Source: Dromaius novaehollandiae
Lineage: Eukaryota; Chordata; Aves; Casuariiformes; Dromaiidae
Assembly: GCF_036370855.1 (NCBI RefSeq)
Contig: NC_088132.1
Coordinates: forward strand, 62,844,841-62,908,840
DNA length: 64,000 nucleotides
Direction of reading: 5' to 3'
How positions within the stretch are numbered: position 1 is the first letter of the stretch; each line of letters starts with the position of its first letter. Below are positions 1 through 14,000 of the stretch, piece by piece. The notes under the pieces were generated by a model, which did not search any database, was not told where the DNA came from, and saw only the letters and a program-made list of their open reading frames with translations. The position numbers were made by a program, and so were the translations under genes.

Positions 1-929
1 CTTATTTTTAAAAGAAAATTTCTTACTGCTGGGGTATTTTATTTGCATTTTGTAATCTTGTTATAAGCAGAAAGTGGAACACTGGAAAGTAAAGTGTTGA
101 TTCTGTATGTTGCAAGTGTGTAAACTAAATATATATTATCCAACTTAATTGTGGCTATATAGATGCTTAAAGTGAAGATGAGTTTGCAGCATAAAGAACT
201 AAGGCTTTGTATTTAACTAATGGCTTTCTTGGTTTGCCCCCAGTCTGTCCCTTCAGGCCAGATATTTCCAATCTCGTATTTATACGGATAAGTTCTATAG
301 AATCAAACTGCCAAGCACTATGGAGGATTGTGTTATGGGCAAAGCATTATCAGGTTGCTTCTTAGCAACATGGTTGTATGGTGAAAAAGCAGTCTTTCAA
401 AAATGGTTTGGTTGCTGCTGAAGCGTCAGCTAGTTGTTTGTCTTGTGTGTGTGTGTGGGGGGGGTTCTTTTACTCTTTTATTTAAAAAAATAAGAGGCCT
501 TGATCATATTTTTCCTTTATTCATAAGAATTTTAAGTCTGTCAAAGAAGTGGAACATGATAACACAAAATAGCTTCCATGCTGCTCTTAACCCTATTTCT
601 AGGTAGTTAACAAACACAAAATCCTAAAAACCTACTGTAATGCAAACAATCCTTCACAGAAGTGGAATACTTCCCTTATAAAGGCAAATTAGATAGCTAG
701 CTAAATTTAGTGAGCAGAGTTGTAAAGCATATTGAAAGTAAAGCAGCAGTGCTATATACAAAAGTTGATTTGAAATCAACCTTTCAGCTGTAAAAAACCT
801 TTGAAGAGCAGTCTCTTTCTTGCAGGCATTATGCCTGCTCTTAGAATAATTAGTTTAATTTATTATACTACACTTACTTTCAGATGCAGAGCAATTTATC
901 AGTTCGTCAATGTATCTTGTGTGTTGGGG
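1..929. other. AT-rich flank upstream of ELOVL7, no gene seen
   Basis: I see no coding exon, RNA gene or clear repeat family here, only short open frames with no recognisable product. A short GT run and a G run lie near 447-466. In other amniotes ERCC8 lies on this side of ELOVL7 in the same orientation, so this could be the ERCC8-ELOVL7 spacer or ERCC8 3' flank. That is inferred from synteny only. Confidence 0.5.
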
Positions 930-1366
930 CTGAGCTGGGGTGGCTGCTCTCTGCCTGGTGCATCCTTCTCCCAGGGACAGTAGCTGAACTGCAGACATTT
1001 CGGAGGCTTACCCGCTGCTCCGGAGTCCTGTCCGGCTGCCTCGCTTGTGAACGCAAACGAGCCTTGCAGGCAGAGCGCCCCTGCTCTATTAGTGCTCGTG
1101 AAACGTTTTAAAGGGAGCCGAACTGGCAGTGCTGACCAGGGCCGGGGCCAGGAGCGGGGTCGGTGCCTCCCCGGCCGAAGGGGCAGAGGGCTGCTTGCCC
1201 CTGCTGCGCCTCCACCCGCAGCGGCAGCTCCCTGTTGCCAACGGTCTGGTTCCAGGTGGAAAGCTTACTTTTGGCCACAACGGCGAGCAGGTGTAAGAGT
1301 CGCTATTCAAACACAGACCGCACATTTGTCTGACTCCGAATACAAAATTAAAGTGGTATTGACGAG
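930..1366 (+). promoter_or_regulatory. ELOVL7: CpG-enriched patch, candidate ELOVL7 promoter and non-coding first exon
   Basis: CpG and G+C content rise sharply here against AT-rich surroundings, with many CG dinucleotides between about 1000 and 1290. Two plausible 5' splice donors follow on the + strand: AGCAG/GTGTAAG near 1291 and GACGAG/GTAAGAG at 1366/1367. The first coding exon of ELOVL7 has its own splice acceptor at 4956, so at least one upstream non-coding exon must exist, and this patch is a good location for it. Short open frames run through the patch on both strands; I treat them as by-products of GC content. The start site is not determined. Confidence 0.5.
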
Positions 1367-1370
1367 GTAA

Positions 1371-3859
1371 GAGGATAAATGTGAAGAATTACATATTTGT
1401 CAGCTTGCTTTGTCAGGATGAGGGAAGGTTGTGCCATGAGAGGGAGGAAAAGTCGGACCAGCTCCTCCCCCAAACCTGCAATAAATGGCAGCCACATTTT
1501 GAGCCAGCAACCACACCAGAATTTTCTGGATTTCTGAGAGCATATTTTGAAGTAGTAAGTTATTGATTTAACCTAGGGTTTGGTCAGCAAGTTGAGCTAG
1601 CCAGCCTGAATTGCAGTAATGTCTTTGTCAGGATGTGAGCAGGAAGATTTGAGTGTGCAGTGAAGTTATTAAACTATTGTTTTATTGAAGTGCTGATTAA
1701 ATATAATGTGGTTATTTGTATTCAGTGAATATAATTTTATTGGAACATTGAGCCATGCTGTGCATGAGGTGTCTGTAGCTTTTGGCAGAATACCATTGTA
1801 GCTGTTTGCCATACTGCTGAACCATGTATCTTCTGCTTGCTGTGCCTTGTCTCTTCCTAGACTCATGAGACTGAAATAGGAAGAATATTGGATTTGAAGG
1901 ATAATGTAATCGATCTAACTATTTTAATAAAATATTCATAAAACAGATTTTTATTCCCTTCCCTCCACCATGCATCACTCAGTCACTTGCAGCTGCGTTG
2001 CTGTAGTTTTCATCAGACACTCTGAAGTTACTAGGTGTTCAAGACAGCGTAGGCTTTACATTTGATATCATCCACAGCTTGGCTTATGAAGCAAGATGGT
2101 GGAGTGTTTAAAATTTACCGCTGGCCATAGAATCCTTTTCTCTTGTGTGATTGCTATTGCCAAAAAGAAGAGCATCACTGAAATCTTCTCTAGAAAGGCA
2201 GCGGACGTCTCCCACTTGTCCTGATTTTGCCAACACCTTTTTAGCCGTAGAGTTTTATAACACATGAATGCCCTTTGCAGCAGATGTTGCAGGTTGGAGT
2301 TGGTCAGAATGAACATGGACTTTTCTTGTTGGTCTGTGATAAAATGAGTGTGCCTGCACAGGCTCATTGAACTCGGGCGTGATTGTGCGTGTGTGTACAT
2401 TACAACTGGGAATAAATGCAGTTACTGCAGACTTCTGGGCACAGCTAGAGCTCAGGAATGTGCAGAAAATGGTTTATCGATTACAGCAAATGCCTTTGGA
2501 CCAGTTCAATGTGAAATGGGTGGAGCAAGGCACCACTGAATAAAAAAATGATAATAGATGAAGCTGAAATCTCTAAAGAAGTCTAGTTCCTAATGTATTG
2601 TTGTGCTCTAAGCTATGTAGATTGGAAAACATTTGTAAAAAAGTGAAAAGGGATATTTATACTTCATTTGAATAAAAAAGGAGTCTTTGATCCACTTGAC
2701 ATTGGAGGTTATGCTACACACTACAGTGCCCGCATGTCTGAGCCATATTTACTCTATTGGAATGACATGGTCACTAGTTTGGAGTAAGCAGATTAATTTA
2801 TGTAAGTAGAAATTGACTGTTCTGCACTTACATATTTAAATCAGAAATACCTTGATGGCTTCCAGTAAAGCTTTTGACCTTTGGTGAATGTTCAGAATTG
2901 TCTCAGCAGTCCCCTGTATCCAGGGTTATGTGGTGGAGAGACTGACTTAACTTTAAAGTTCAGCTCAGTGTAATAACAGAATACTACTTCTGTGAAGTTA
3001 GCATTACAGTTAGCAGGCTGTGTGAGGGATCATGGGACAGTCCTCTGCTTTTTAGTTGCTGTATCTGTTTTTCCTCTGAGCAGTGGGGAGTAAGTTTGCA
3101 TTTATGAAAAATGTTTGTTAGCTCAATATATTACTTTTACCATAAAAATATATCTTAATTTTAAGAAAAATGATGAGAGAGAAAAAGATATTTTAATATA
3201 GAAAATAGAAGAAAAAGAAAAGAAAGATGTATCTTGTTTTGTGAAGGATGATAGGCTTGTTGGGTCAATATTCACTTTTCTGGCATCCACAAAAATAGTT
3301 TTTAGTCTGTAAAGTGCAAGAATTATAACGTTATATCTTAAATATGGTGGCTATGATGAAATGAGAAACTCATCACCTCTTTGTTCTTTTGGACTCAAGA
3401 TACTTCATGTAGCTCTTTAAATTTGTATGGTGCTAAGTCAAGGTAGTACAGAGTATGTGTCTGAAAATGGTCAGCACAAAGGTGGTGACATTGACTTGGG
3501 AAATGCTGGTGCTGGAGCATGGTATTTCTGGAAGATGTGAACTTTAAAGATTTGCAGAGGGAGCATTTTCTGAACAAGAAAGGGATGGCGGTTTCAGATA
3601 CACAGACACAGACACATAACCTGGAAGAATAAGTGGGAAAAGAAGTGGTTAGCAAAATGGGACCTGGGGAGAGGTAGGTGGGAGGGACTCTAACGGAGGC
3701 AGGCTTGCTGGTGGTGCTGTGCCTTGTGATGAAGGGTGTGTGTGGTGTACCTCGAGGTGCCTAAAAACCCTTGTGCAATGGGAGTGAGCAGGAGATAGAT
3801 TTAGAAGGGAGACGAGTGACATTATTATGCAGGATTGTTAAAGGGAGGACAAATGAGGA
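1371..3859. other. Putative ELOVL7 5' region or first intron, no feature recognised
   Basis: This is AT-rich sequence between the two GC-rich patches upstream of ELOVL7. I find no conserved coding exon on either strand and no repeat family I can name. A purine-rich stretch lies at about 3165-3225. If transcription starts in the 930-1366 patch, this is intronic. Confidence 0.4.
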
Positions 3860-4020
3860 GTCGCTGGAGAGAGCAGGGAGCGCGGCATGGCCACTGGGAG
3901 CGCGGAAGAGGCTGGCGAGCTGCAGCTGGCGCGGCCCGGCGGAGGCGGGAGGGATGGAGGCCGGAGGAAAGGGGCTGCTTGGCAACAGGCACCACTGCCT
4001 GCAAGGCCAGCGAAGGCAAA
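3860..4020 (+). promoter_or_regulatory. Second GC-rich patch, candidate alternative ELOVL7 first exon or enhancer
   Basis: This is a short G+C-rich, CpG-containing island with several GCGCGG and GGCGG motifs between about 3877 and 3970. It lies only about 1 kb before the first coding exon of ELOVL7. It could be an alternative promoter or first exon, or a regulatory patch. I do not see an unambiguous splice donor at its 3' side. Open frames on both strands exist but match nothing I recognise. Confidence 0.35.
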
Positions 4021-4107
4021 TCGTGTGTGAAGGTTGCACAGATGTATTGAGAGAAATCACATGGCTAAGTGACACACTGAAATGGGAATAGGAGAGGCAC
4101 CGTTTGG

Positions 4108-4126
4108 ATCTATCTATCTATCTATC

Positions 4127-4186
<60 letters not shown>
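4108..4186. repeat. Compound microsatellite (ATCT)n (TG)n (TA)n
   Basis: Three adjoining simple repeats sit in series: about five ATCT units, then about fourteen TG units, then about fifteen TA units. The tract is likely length-polymorphic. It lies about 0.8 kb upstream of the first ELOVL7 coding exon. Confidence 0.95.
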
Positions 4187-4188
<2 letters not shown>

Positions 4189-4956
4189 TATTTTCTGGGG
4201 GAATGAGATAAGGGGAGGGCTAATGAGTATTTGATTTTGTAGCAAATATCAGTATGCACAGAAGCTTATTTCTTTGCTTTACATATGCAGGCGGTGTTGC
4301 TTGCAAACTATATGTGCTGGATAATTTTTGTGAGTTACTGATATCAGTAGTACTGCGACACTTCACAGTCCTGGTGTGGAAACAGTTGATTCATCAGAGT
4401 GTAATTTGCATACTGATTATAGCATGACTAATTATTGTACTTAAAAGGAGCATGCAGACATACTAACATCTTTCCTCCTGCCCTCCTACCTTACAAATAC
4501 TTCTTAGATAGAAAATTAAACTTCTCAGTAATAACAGCAAATGTTGCAAAGCTGAACTTTTTCTCATATCAGTGAATTGAACTTTAAATGGAGATGGTAA
4601 TAAAAATGGATTTAAGCAGCTGCCCTTTATTTATATTTTTCCTTTAATTGTAACGGTTAACCACAGCGTGGTTTCTTGAGATAACGTTTTATGGTATGGA
4701 AGCACCTTGTCTGGCATGTAGAGATTACAAAATCATATTGTTGCGCATACCAACTCGGCTGTAAATTAGCCCCAAGCATAGTGCGATGTGGTCAGCTACC
4801 GCTCCCTGGTCTGTATTTCACATGCAGTGCGCTGTTAACCTTCTCCATGTTTTTTTCCATTCTGCTTCCTGAAAATCTTTCCCAAAACACTTTATTCATC
4901 TTTTTTTTCATTAATTACAGAAATCCATATTTCTGTTTTGTTCTGTTTTCCTGCAG

Positions 4957-5050
4957 GCAGCATCATAAAATCTTAATCAAGTGAAAATGGCCTTTAGCAA
5001 TCTGACATCAAAGGCTGTACTACTTTATGATGAATGGATTAAAGATGCCG
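4957..5050 (+). CDS. ELOVL7: ELOVL7 coding exon 1 (start codon at 4987)
   Basis: The splice acceptor is a pyrimidine-rich tract ending CTGCAG at 4956. A 30-base leader without ATG follows, then ATG at 4987. The exon encodes residues 1-21 plus the first base of codon 22. The donor is CCG/GTGAGT at 5050/5051. It includes the conserved N-terminal segment ending WIKDA. Confidence 0.93.
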
Positions 5051-8000
5051 GTGAGTCATTTCAGTCTAAAATGTATTAACTTTCAATGATTTCGAATAGT
5101 ATTGTGTAGCTATTCTAAGTATACTATTTATCAGCAACTTAAAGTAGCTTTGTCTTCCTGTAAATGTTTCTTAAGGCTTGTCAGGTTACCTATTGACATT
5201 TTTAACTATAAAGAACAGGATAGTTTCTGCAATTAAAAAAATGAAAAAACAAAACACAGATACTTATGGACTTAAAATCCAGACTAAATAAAGTATAGAT
5301 AGTGATTCTTCTATAAGGGTTTTTCAGCTTGCCAGAAAATAGTAGTTTATATTTTTCTGCATTACTAAACATAAAGCTTTTTTTTTTTTGTTGCAAAACT
5401 AATGTTATTTTATCAGTTAATAGGGTGAGGTGCACAGTATTGCTGTATTTTGCTTTGGCTGATGCTAACGTAGCAGGTAAAAGGAAGTACAAAACCTGAT
5501 GAGTTGTTATATTATCTGAAATTACTCTTCAGAGTAATTCACTGTATCACACTCCTGTTTAGAAAAGGAACATTATTCTCTTGTTGCAGCTGGTAGGAGG
5601 ATATTAAACATGCTTTGGTTTGACATTGTTGTTCTGTAGCTCTTCATGTTTACCAAAGAGACGACAGACGAGATCTCAAGTTTGGGGCTGTAAAGAGCTA
5701 GTGATTCTCTTGCGGTGCCGCGTGTAGAGATTTCATTTTTTATCTAATGCCTGGTGCTGTGGTTCACAGCGCTTGTTGGTCTGCGGGCAGCAGGACGGAG
5801 CCTGTTACATGCTGCAAGCAGCACTGCGTTCTGCCCTCCTCCTTGCTTTTTGTTCATTTCCAGTGGCTGGAAACAACATCAGAGGGCATCAGGGATAATA
5901 TGTTGCTTGAATGCCATGGGCTGAAGATCACTAACCTAGGGCGGTTCAGTCATAAATTAAACATTTAACAAAAATTTGTAGTGGTATAGTTCCACTTCCA
6001 AAATAGAGCAACAAAGCACCAAAGCAGCAGTTTGCTGACCCAGTAGTGAAGCTGGGGTCATTCAGAAATGAAACTTCCAAAAGTCAGCTTATTTAAACAA
6101 AACAAAAAATAATATATATATTTAATTTGGCAGTCTCCTGATTATGAAGAAATGGTCAGGCCTTTGGTGAGCCAGGCCTCTATGATGGGCCACAAGAAAA
6201 GTGAATCGTAGTGGAAGCTAGCAGGTCTGCTGTGGTCAGGTGTGGAGGGAGAGAACAGCACATGCGTAGAAGAACGACTCTGCAAAAGTTAAAATCTGTA
6301 TGGGATAATTGGAGAGGAATTTACAGCATTTTTGTCATTTGGAGGCTTGCAATATGAAATTGTGTGTTTTATGGTGCATTGAAAGTGTTGACATGCCTGG
6401 ATTTAATAGGCACAGGCCTCAAGTACTAAGCTATGAACACTGATTGATGGGACAGAATGTCTTCTAACTTCAAAATCCCCATGATTACTTTGGCTAACAC
6501 CATACTGCTTATAAGGCTCAAGGATTTTGAAGAGTGGGGCTACTTGTTATTCTGTGACCTGAACTTGGTACATAAGGTTCATGCTCCCCCAGAAGAATGA
6601 AGCTTCGCTTGGAGATGCAGCCTCAGTGCTCTGCTTGCCTGTTACCTTCCGCTGTTGCCTCCCAAGGTGTATTAATGTGTAAAAATGTGGACTTTTCTTG
6701 AGGCAGAGCTTTAGCCTGAAAATCAGAGCGCTCCTGGTTCTGGAGTGCCATCTTCCCTCTTGGCTGCAAGTGTGAAGGGCCGATGCAGAAGGAAGGCTGG
6801 AATCTGGCAGGCGCTAAACCTTGTGAGCCAGTTGATGGGGATTTGCAGTGAACGCGCTCAGCAGCTTGAGCAGTGCATGCAGAAACTTTCTGATTAAGGA
6901 TCAGTAGCTTTTTAGGACTTGATAAGTACTGGAAAGATCTGACTTTTGTTTTTCTTTTTTTTCCCTCCCCTAGATCCAAGAGTGGAAGGCTTGCTGCTCA
7001 TGTCTTCACCTTTTCCAACAACCATTATCATTGGAGCCTACATTTATTTTGCCACTTCTTTGGGACCCAAACTCATGGAAAATAAAAAGCCTTTTGAACT
7101 CAGGCACATAATGGTATATTACAATTTTGGTGTGGTAATCCTCTCCTTATATATGACTTATGAAGTAAGTATGGCATTTATTTGAAATATACATTTTGTG
7201 TCTCTAACTATTGCATATCATGTTTTGAGGAATTTATTAATTTCTCCTCTGCAATTCTCAAAAAAAGCATTATTTTGGTTCTTGTAATTACATTCCTCCA
7301 AGGAGCAGACTAAACTAATTGAGCTGATACTTGAAAAAGGAGTAAATCATACCTAGAAGGGAAGATTGTAAAATATTTTATGTGCCATTAGATGTAATTT
7401 TAAAAATGAAAAATCCTCATAATTTACTTAATTTCCCTGGGCTGGAGAAGGAAAAGTAGATTACATGTTTTAGTCTGTTGTAATTGTTTCTGTCCTGCTA
7501 CATGATAGTCAGCAATGATGTTTCAAACACTGTATAACTGCAGAATAATCTTCAGTTAAATCTAGATTCTAAATTGAAGAAGTTAACAATATCTAATTTT
7601 GGTATCTTTATCCTTAAAAAAAAAAAATCTTTAGCACTGACTTTTTGGAAATAGTAAATACTCTTTCTCTCAAAAGGAGTCTTGCGATTTTGTTGTAGTT
7701 AATAGTTCAAGCAAATGTTGGACTTTCAAGCCAGATGGGTTACATAGGGTTATGCAGTGAATGACCTACAAATCCTTAAGCATGAGTGATATAGACCATG
7801 TAAAAGCTATAATTTGGAACCAGCTTTTAAAGCTTAAGACAGCTTCTTCAGTTAAAAAAAAAAAAAAGAAAAAAAAGGTAGCTAGTTAACAATAGTATTG
7901 TGTGAATGATAGTCTTACACGTTTGCCTGATAAAACACCAGTGTTGTAGTACTGACCCTCTTTGTGTTAAATGTGGTTACATGGCTGCAGCTATTTCAGG

Positions 8001-11000
8001 TTTGGCAAATTCATAATGAAAAGTTCCCTGGTGACCCTGCCAAATCTGCAAGCTTTCTGTTAACTCAATTTGCATAACTTTTATCAGGAGTTATAATGAA
8101 CTGCTGACTTTTTTTTTTAAACAGTGCTTTAAAGTCCATGCAGCAGCTGCTATTTTGTGTAATGACTATTGTGTCGAATGGAAGTGTTGGGAGAGATGCA
8201 TGCATTTGGTTTTTTTACTCTTTGTTTTGAAAAATCTCTAGACAGCCTTCTTTTTGTGATTAGGTGTTGAGTTTGCTGTTGTTTTTAAACCCTTAGAAAA
8301 CTAAACCAAAATTAAACTTAAAAGAATCTAATGCTAATATAGTGTTTGATTAATCTGCTGTCGAGGCTTCTGTTTTAAAATTTCATGAACAAATGCATAG
8401 AGACAGTATAACAAATTGAATCTCAGCTGTTGTCTGTCTCTCAGCAAAAAGCTACTTCTTTCCCTCTTTGAATCCAAGCCATTTTGTGGGCGCTTTAGCA
8501 TTGTGCCACCTTGATGGTCTTTCAGATCTTGTTTAATTTAAGCAAGTGATTCTTTAAAAACTTAAACATCTATTGCAGTTATGGACTAAGAACTTCATCT
8601 GTCAAGAAAACTGAACTTCCTATCATGCACGAGTGGTGGATTATGATGGTTAATCAATAACATGTATTTTTTAAACAAATGTAAGATCTAGTAGTCCTAC
8701 TGGCTGGCAGGAGAGTGAACCAAGTGTAATTTTAACAATGTTGCTCTTGTCTGAGTTTTAATATATTCCAAGAGAAAAGATTACATGTGATACTTGTTAC
8801 ATACAGTCCACTGGTCTTGTACCTCTGCTTTTGATTGTTAAACCTTAGCTTCTCATGCAGATGTCAATGAAAGACTAATTGCATCAAACAGTTCAATTTT
8901 TAAGCAAAATTTTGGAGACTGTGAGGCGAAAAATATAGAACGTATTAATTCCTTCCTTGTCCTAATGACTTTAAACTGTGCTTTTCTGTTGTACTGTTTT
9001 TTTTAAATTATTAGAGCCAAACATCTCAATACTTCAGAAATTTAAAAATGGTTGGTTTGCTTTTGTGACCTGATTTACACAAGATGCTTTTGTTTTGAGT
9101 TGCAGCTGTTTATCCTCTTCAGTTGCTAATGCTGAGATAAGAACCATCTCTCTACATCCCTTTATCCATAGGTGTGGCCCTGGAAGTAGAAATTTGTTAA
9201 TCTGCAGCAGCAAAGGATTTCCTGATAGCTAGCCTACAGAGGTAGATGACTGACAAGGCTGCTGATTCAACAAGTTTTTAATGTTGTTTTTTTCTCGTGC
9301 TTAGTGATTGCAAAAGTCAACTGAAATGAATGAATCTTTCATAAATCATAAAGTAAACCTTTGCCCCCCTCCCTTTTTTTCCAGTTTCTTATGTCAGGCT
9401 GGGCCACAGGGTATTCATTCCGATGTGAGATTGTTGACTACTCAAGGTCACCTACAGCTCTAAGAGTAAGTTGCCAAATGTGAGGCCAAGTTGTTATGCT
9501 ACACTGACTCTGTTTTGGGAACTCCTTTTTGAGCACCAAGCACACTGCTGTAGAGCAGAATGCACTAAATGAAAATGCCCTTTGCATAATGGAGAGCACG
9601 TGAGTTAACTGAAGGGGCTGGTTGTTTAGGAAAAAGAAATAGGCAATGTATTTTTGGCTTGTTCATCTTAGTTTTAAAATTCCATAAGGATTAAGGGAAG
9701 TTTCATGTTTAAAACAAACAAAAAAGCCAACTATTTAATTAAATCCCTTTCAGTCAACTTTGTGATACCACATACTTGTCCATATATTTTCCCGTTGTAT
9801 AGTTACTTATTACTCTGCAGCTTCTGTGTTATGATTTATGATTATTATGACTTTACTATTTCTGGTTTTCATTCTTGCAGATGGTACGAGTTTGTTGGCT
9901 TTACTATTTCTCCAAGTTCATTGAATTATTAGACACTGTAAGTATTTGTAAACTAATAAATAAATAGTGAAGTTTCTTCTTCCCAGTCAAAGAACCAGTG
10001 CTGTTTCGGGGGGTGGGAGGCATGAATTGCTCATTTATTAGCCCTCAGACCTTCAGTTATTGGAATCCCATCAAGGTGTTTACCCTTGTTATGTATTCTC
10101 ATCTTATTGTCCCATTACACTGCTGTTCCTTGATTATCGGGGAAAATGTTAATTTGTGAGATACCTTTAAGAAAGAGGAAGCCCTCAAAAATAATTGTCC
10201 ATTTAACAGCTGAATACACTAAGCTGTTGTGTTACAGAGATACTTGCCTCAACACTGACTACTGCAGATTAAAATTGCCATTGGTTATCTTGATTTTTTT
10301 TTCCTCCATATCATCTTCAGATTTTATCTTCCACCTTTTGGATATTTGCATCAACAACTCTGAATACAGCATAAATTGCCATACCCAAGGGACACCTTCC
10401 AGCAGGGTTGGTTTAGCGATTCTGACACCAGCTTCTGAATGTTGGAGCTGGCTGTGATTTCGGGTTGTCTTACTGTGTCAGGCACAATAGTGGTGACTCA
10501 GGAGCTGACTAATGAGCAGTTAGGATGTGCTACACTCTGCAAGAAGAGTTACCCATCTAACTTTCATCTACAAAAACTCGTGGTTCAACACCTGAAGATT
10601 GTACTGACTGGGCCAGGTGGAATGTTGATGGAAGGACCAGGAGTGCTGAAGCTGGAAAAGCCTGACCAGTTTAGTGCTCTGTTTACCTTTGCCACCCAGT
10701 GGTCAGATTGTCCCTTTGTAATTAGTCCTGGTCCTGAAAAAAATCTTTTAAATTTTATTTTAAATCCTCCCAATCAAAGGTTGCAAAGGTTTTCCATGGC
10801 ACACCAGACTCTTCTTTCCCACTATGTTCGTTTTCTTGTCCTCTGACTCCATGCTTCTCATGACCTGATTTCTCCTTATAAAATTTTCTTGCTGTTTCTT
10901 TCCTTAACACTTCCCTGTGTCTGTCCATTTAAATGTAGCCAGTCAATATCCATTAAGAAATACCTACATTTCTTCTTCCTAATGCTATCTTTTTCCAAGG

Positions 11001-14000
11001 TTAGCTAAGTCAGGGTTCGTAATAAAGTGCTATTTCCCTAACAATATTTTCTCCTGTCTGTATCTGTTGTTAGTCCTTCAGTTACTCATTTCAAATGGCT
11101 TTTTCTTAGTAGTTCAAGGGACTTAAAATCTGATGTTTCTAGATACTTTTCAGTCCAAGCAAGTCCATCTTACACTCTCCATTGTAGTCATTGATGATGA
11201 CTCAACCTTGGACATTTGTTCTCAAAAGCCAGAGAAAACTTCTATGGATTTTGGTGGATTTTACTTACTGGTTTGGTTTTTTTGGAAAACTTGCTACTCA
11301 AGTCCAGTGCCTCAGTTTCTCCTCTTCTCATGAGACTGCAACTGTGAAGAATTTTTAACTGTATAGTAGTGAGCACACACTTTACTCTAAGTCTGTTGGG
11401 CTTGTGTATCTTCTGTAACATTCTGTTTGTTAAAATGTGTTTCAGGTATTTTTTGTTCTGCGTAAGAAGAACAGCCAAGTGACATTCCTGCATGTCTTTC
11501 ATCATTCCATCATGCCATGGACCTGGTGGTTTGGAGTCAAATTTGCTCCAGGTAGTGGAATGGCACTTCTTCTGGTAGCAAAAGTTTAAAAAGACAAAAA
11601 GACAAAAAAATTATTTAAAGAACAGCATTAAAAATCTTGCGAACATCAATGTTTTAAAGTATAATGTCTAATAGTTCTCATGTAACAGCTGAGATAACTG
11701 TACGTTACAATTTTTAAATGGATGAGAAATACTCATTTTTCTTATTTGACAGCATTTTGTGTACCCTTGCTTTCTGCTAGGGGAGGAAAGTGCAGAGGAA
11801 AGAGACATGTATAAACCAAGAGCATTTTTAAATGAAAATAAAAACATGATTGCAAAATCAGAAGTGGTAGGGGAGAAGTATGGGGCAGATACTCTGTTGA
11901 AACTTCATTAAAGACATCTGTCCCTTGAAACGTAAGAACTGAATTGGAGGGGAGAAGTGTGTTCTCATTGTTCTGAGCATCCTTTGTTTTGCCTGCTTTA
12001 GAAGTTATTCAGGCTCTGTTTCAGTTATTTTTATTGGCCTTGGATCACATAATTGGAGCTTATTTATAATACTCTGGCCCTCACAAACCTACCAAGATAT
12101 TTTCTGGGCCTTATTTATTACATAAGCTTAGGCTGTATCCATATTTGAATCGTGTTGAACTGAAATTCTTTGTCCACTTCTACCTCTAGCTTACTTTCAC
12201 TTTCTCATTCCTCTGCTTTGAGTCTTTTTTTAATTTTTCCTGCTTAAACCTTTCTAATCCCCTGACTCTACTCTGCAGTCTCTCTGAAGAGCAAAAAAGG
12301 GAGGGATCCTTGCATTTCATTTACCTACAGTGCATCTTTCTACGCTATAGCATTAGTGTGTAACACTAATAAATATAGCATGCCATTAGAATATGAATAT
12401 ATATGTATATATTTTAGCATTCAGCATAAGCAGAAGGAGTTTTCACTGAGGAATAGGATTTTTATACATATTTCTTCAATCATGTTCTCTGGCATGTTAT
12501 TTTTCCTAGGAAAATGGGTGACAAATTGATGAAAAGAACTATTGCTTATTAAACCTGATCTGTTAGTGCTTGTTTTATGAATTAAACAAAACAAACCCTT
12601 GAAGCAGTCCAGAAGGTTGGTAGGTGGGGTCTTTTGAAGGTGTCAGGGTGCAGGTTTTCCTAGGGTATAACGGGATACACTTTTGCTGTAGCTGTCTTGT
12701 TTCTGTTACTGAGAAGCTGGTGTCTTGACCATGTCCTTCTGAAATGTTCCCAAGTGACTGATACTTTAAAATAATGATGAAATTGTAAATAATTTCCTCA
12801 GTGTGGAGTTCAGTATGTTTTGAGATTTGCTAAGAATTCCCAGCAACTAACAGTCCCTCCTCTTCCACCTTGAAAAGTTTCCATTATAGGTCATTAACGT
12901 TCTAGCTTTTATCTGGACATCAGATCAGTATACCAGATACAGGCTTCTGACTTAGCATCAGATTCAAATTTCCCATGTGATAATTTGACAAATACTTTCT
13001 GCAAAGTGTGCAAGATCTGTTTTGTCCTCTCATAGTGATATTCGCTCACATTTGTGAAGAGCTGTGTTTGTTTCTAACACTCTATTGCTTATCTTCATAC
13101 TAATCTTCCCAAATATTGTTCTGTTTGATAACTTAAAATTGTTTCCAAGAATTTCAGGCTTCTTGATGTTTATCTTGTATTCAGTTTCATCACTGTTTGT
13201 CCTTCCTTCTAAATAGAGGTATTATGGCCTCTACTGACAAAGCTTTGGAAACTGTTTTTAAAAAACAATGGGTTTGTGAAAAGAGAGGCTGATTTCTCTC
13301 TAACCTGATATAAACAGGGAATTGTACAACGGTGCTTATGTGTGGTGTTGCTTTTTGGAGCACATTTTTGTACTGTTGTATAGGTTGTTTTTTTCCTTTT
13401 TCTCCGCTTTAACTTTTTTTTTCTTTTTGAATATCCACTGTGCAGGCCAGAAAGTATGTATATTTGGATTGTAGGAACACTTCAAATTATTTTCAGAAAT
13501 ACAAATAGCTAAATTTCAAAGAGAGCTTGCAGTCACAGCTGAAGTGGTTGTGAAATACAAAGCTGGAAGGCTAGTGTGAGCTACTAAAATCACAAAATAA
13601 ATTTTATTTTTAACTTGAATGATTCTTAATGGAAAATTGACTTTTGGTTACAAAAATTTCTCATTAAGTGTCTGGCTTTCATGACTTTTTTTTCCCCTGG
13701 TACTCAATATTTTCATGTTTGTATTTCAGAAATACTTTCCTGTCTGTATATACCACTTCTGGGATCATTTTTACCTATAATTTCTTGTGTTCATTAAAAT
13801 AAAATTACTCTTGGCAGGATCATCTAATTGCATAGTTGATCCACAGGAGAAAGGAACATTTCCTTGCTCACTTTTTGAAATGTTTCTGCCTCAGTCTTGA
13901 GTTTGCCGCAAAGCAGGGAGTTACTTGGCTCTAAATTTCCTTTCCCCTGTCAGTGTGGTTTTGAGATGGAACCTGGATTTCTGGAACTTTCACTTAGCTC

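Noticed and set aside
3771-4091. Overlapping frames of about 100 codons on both strands around the GC-rich patch
   Set aside because: They are GC-driven, mutually overlapping on opposite strands and without domains. The patch is more likely regulatory or a non-coding exon.
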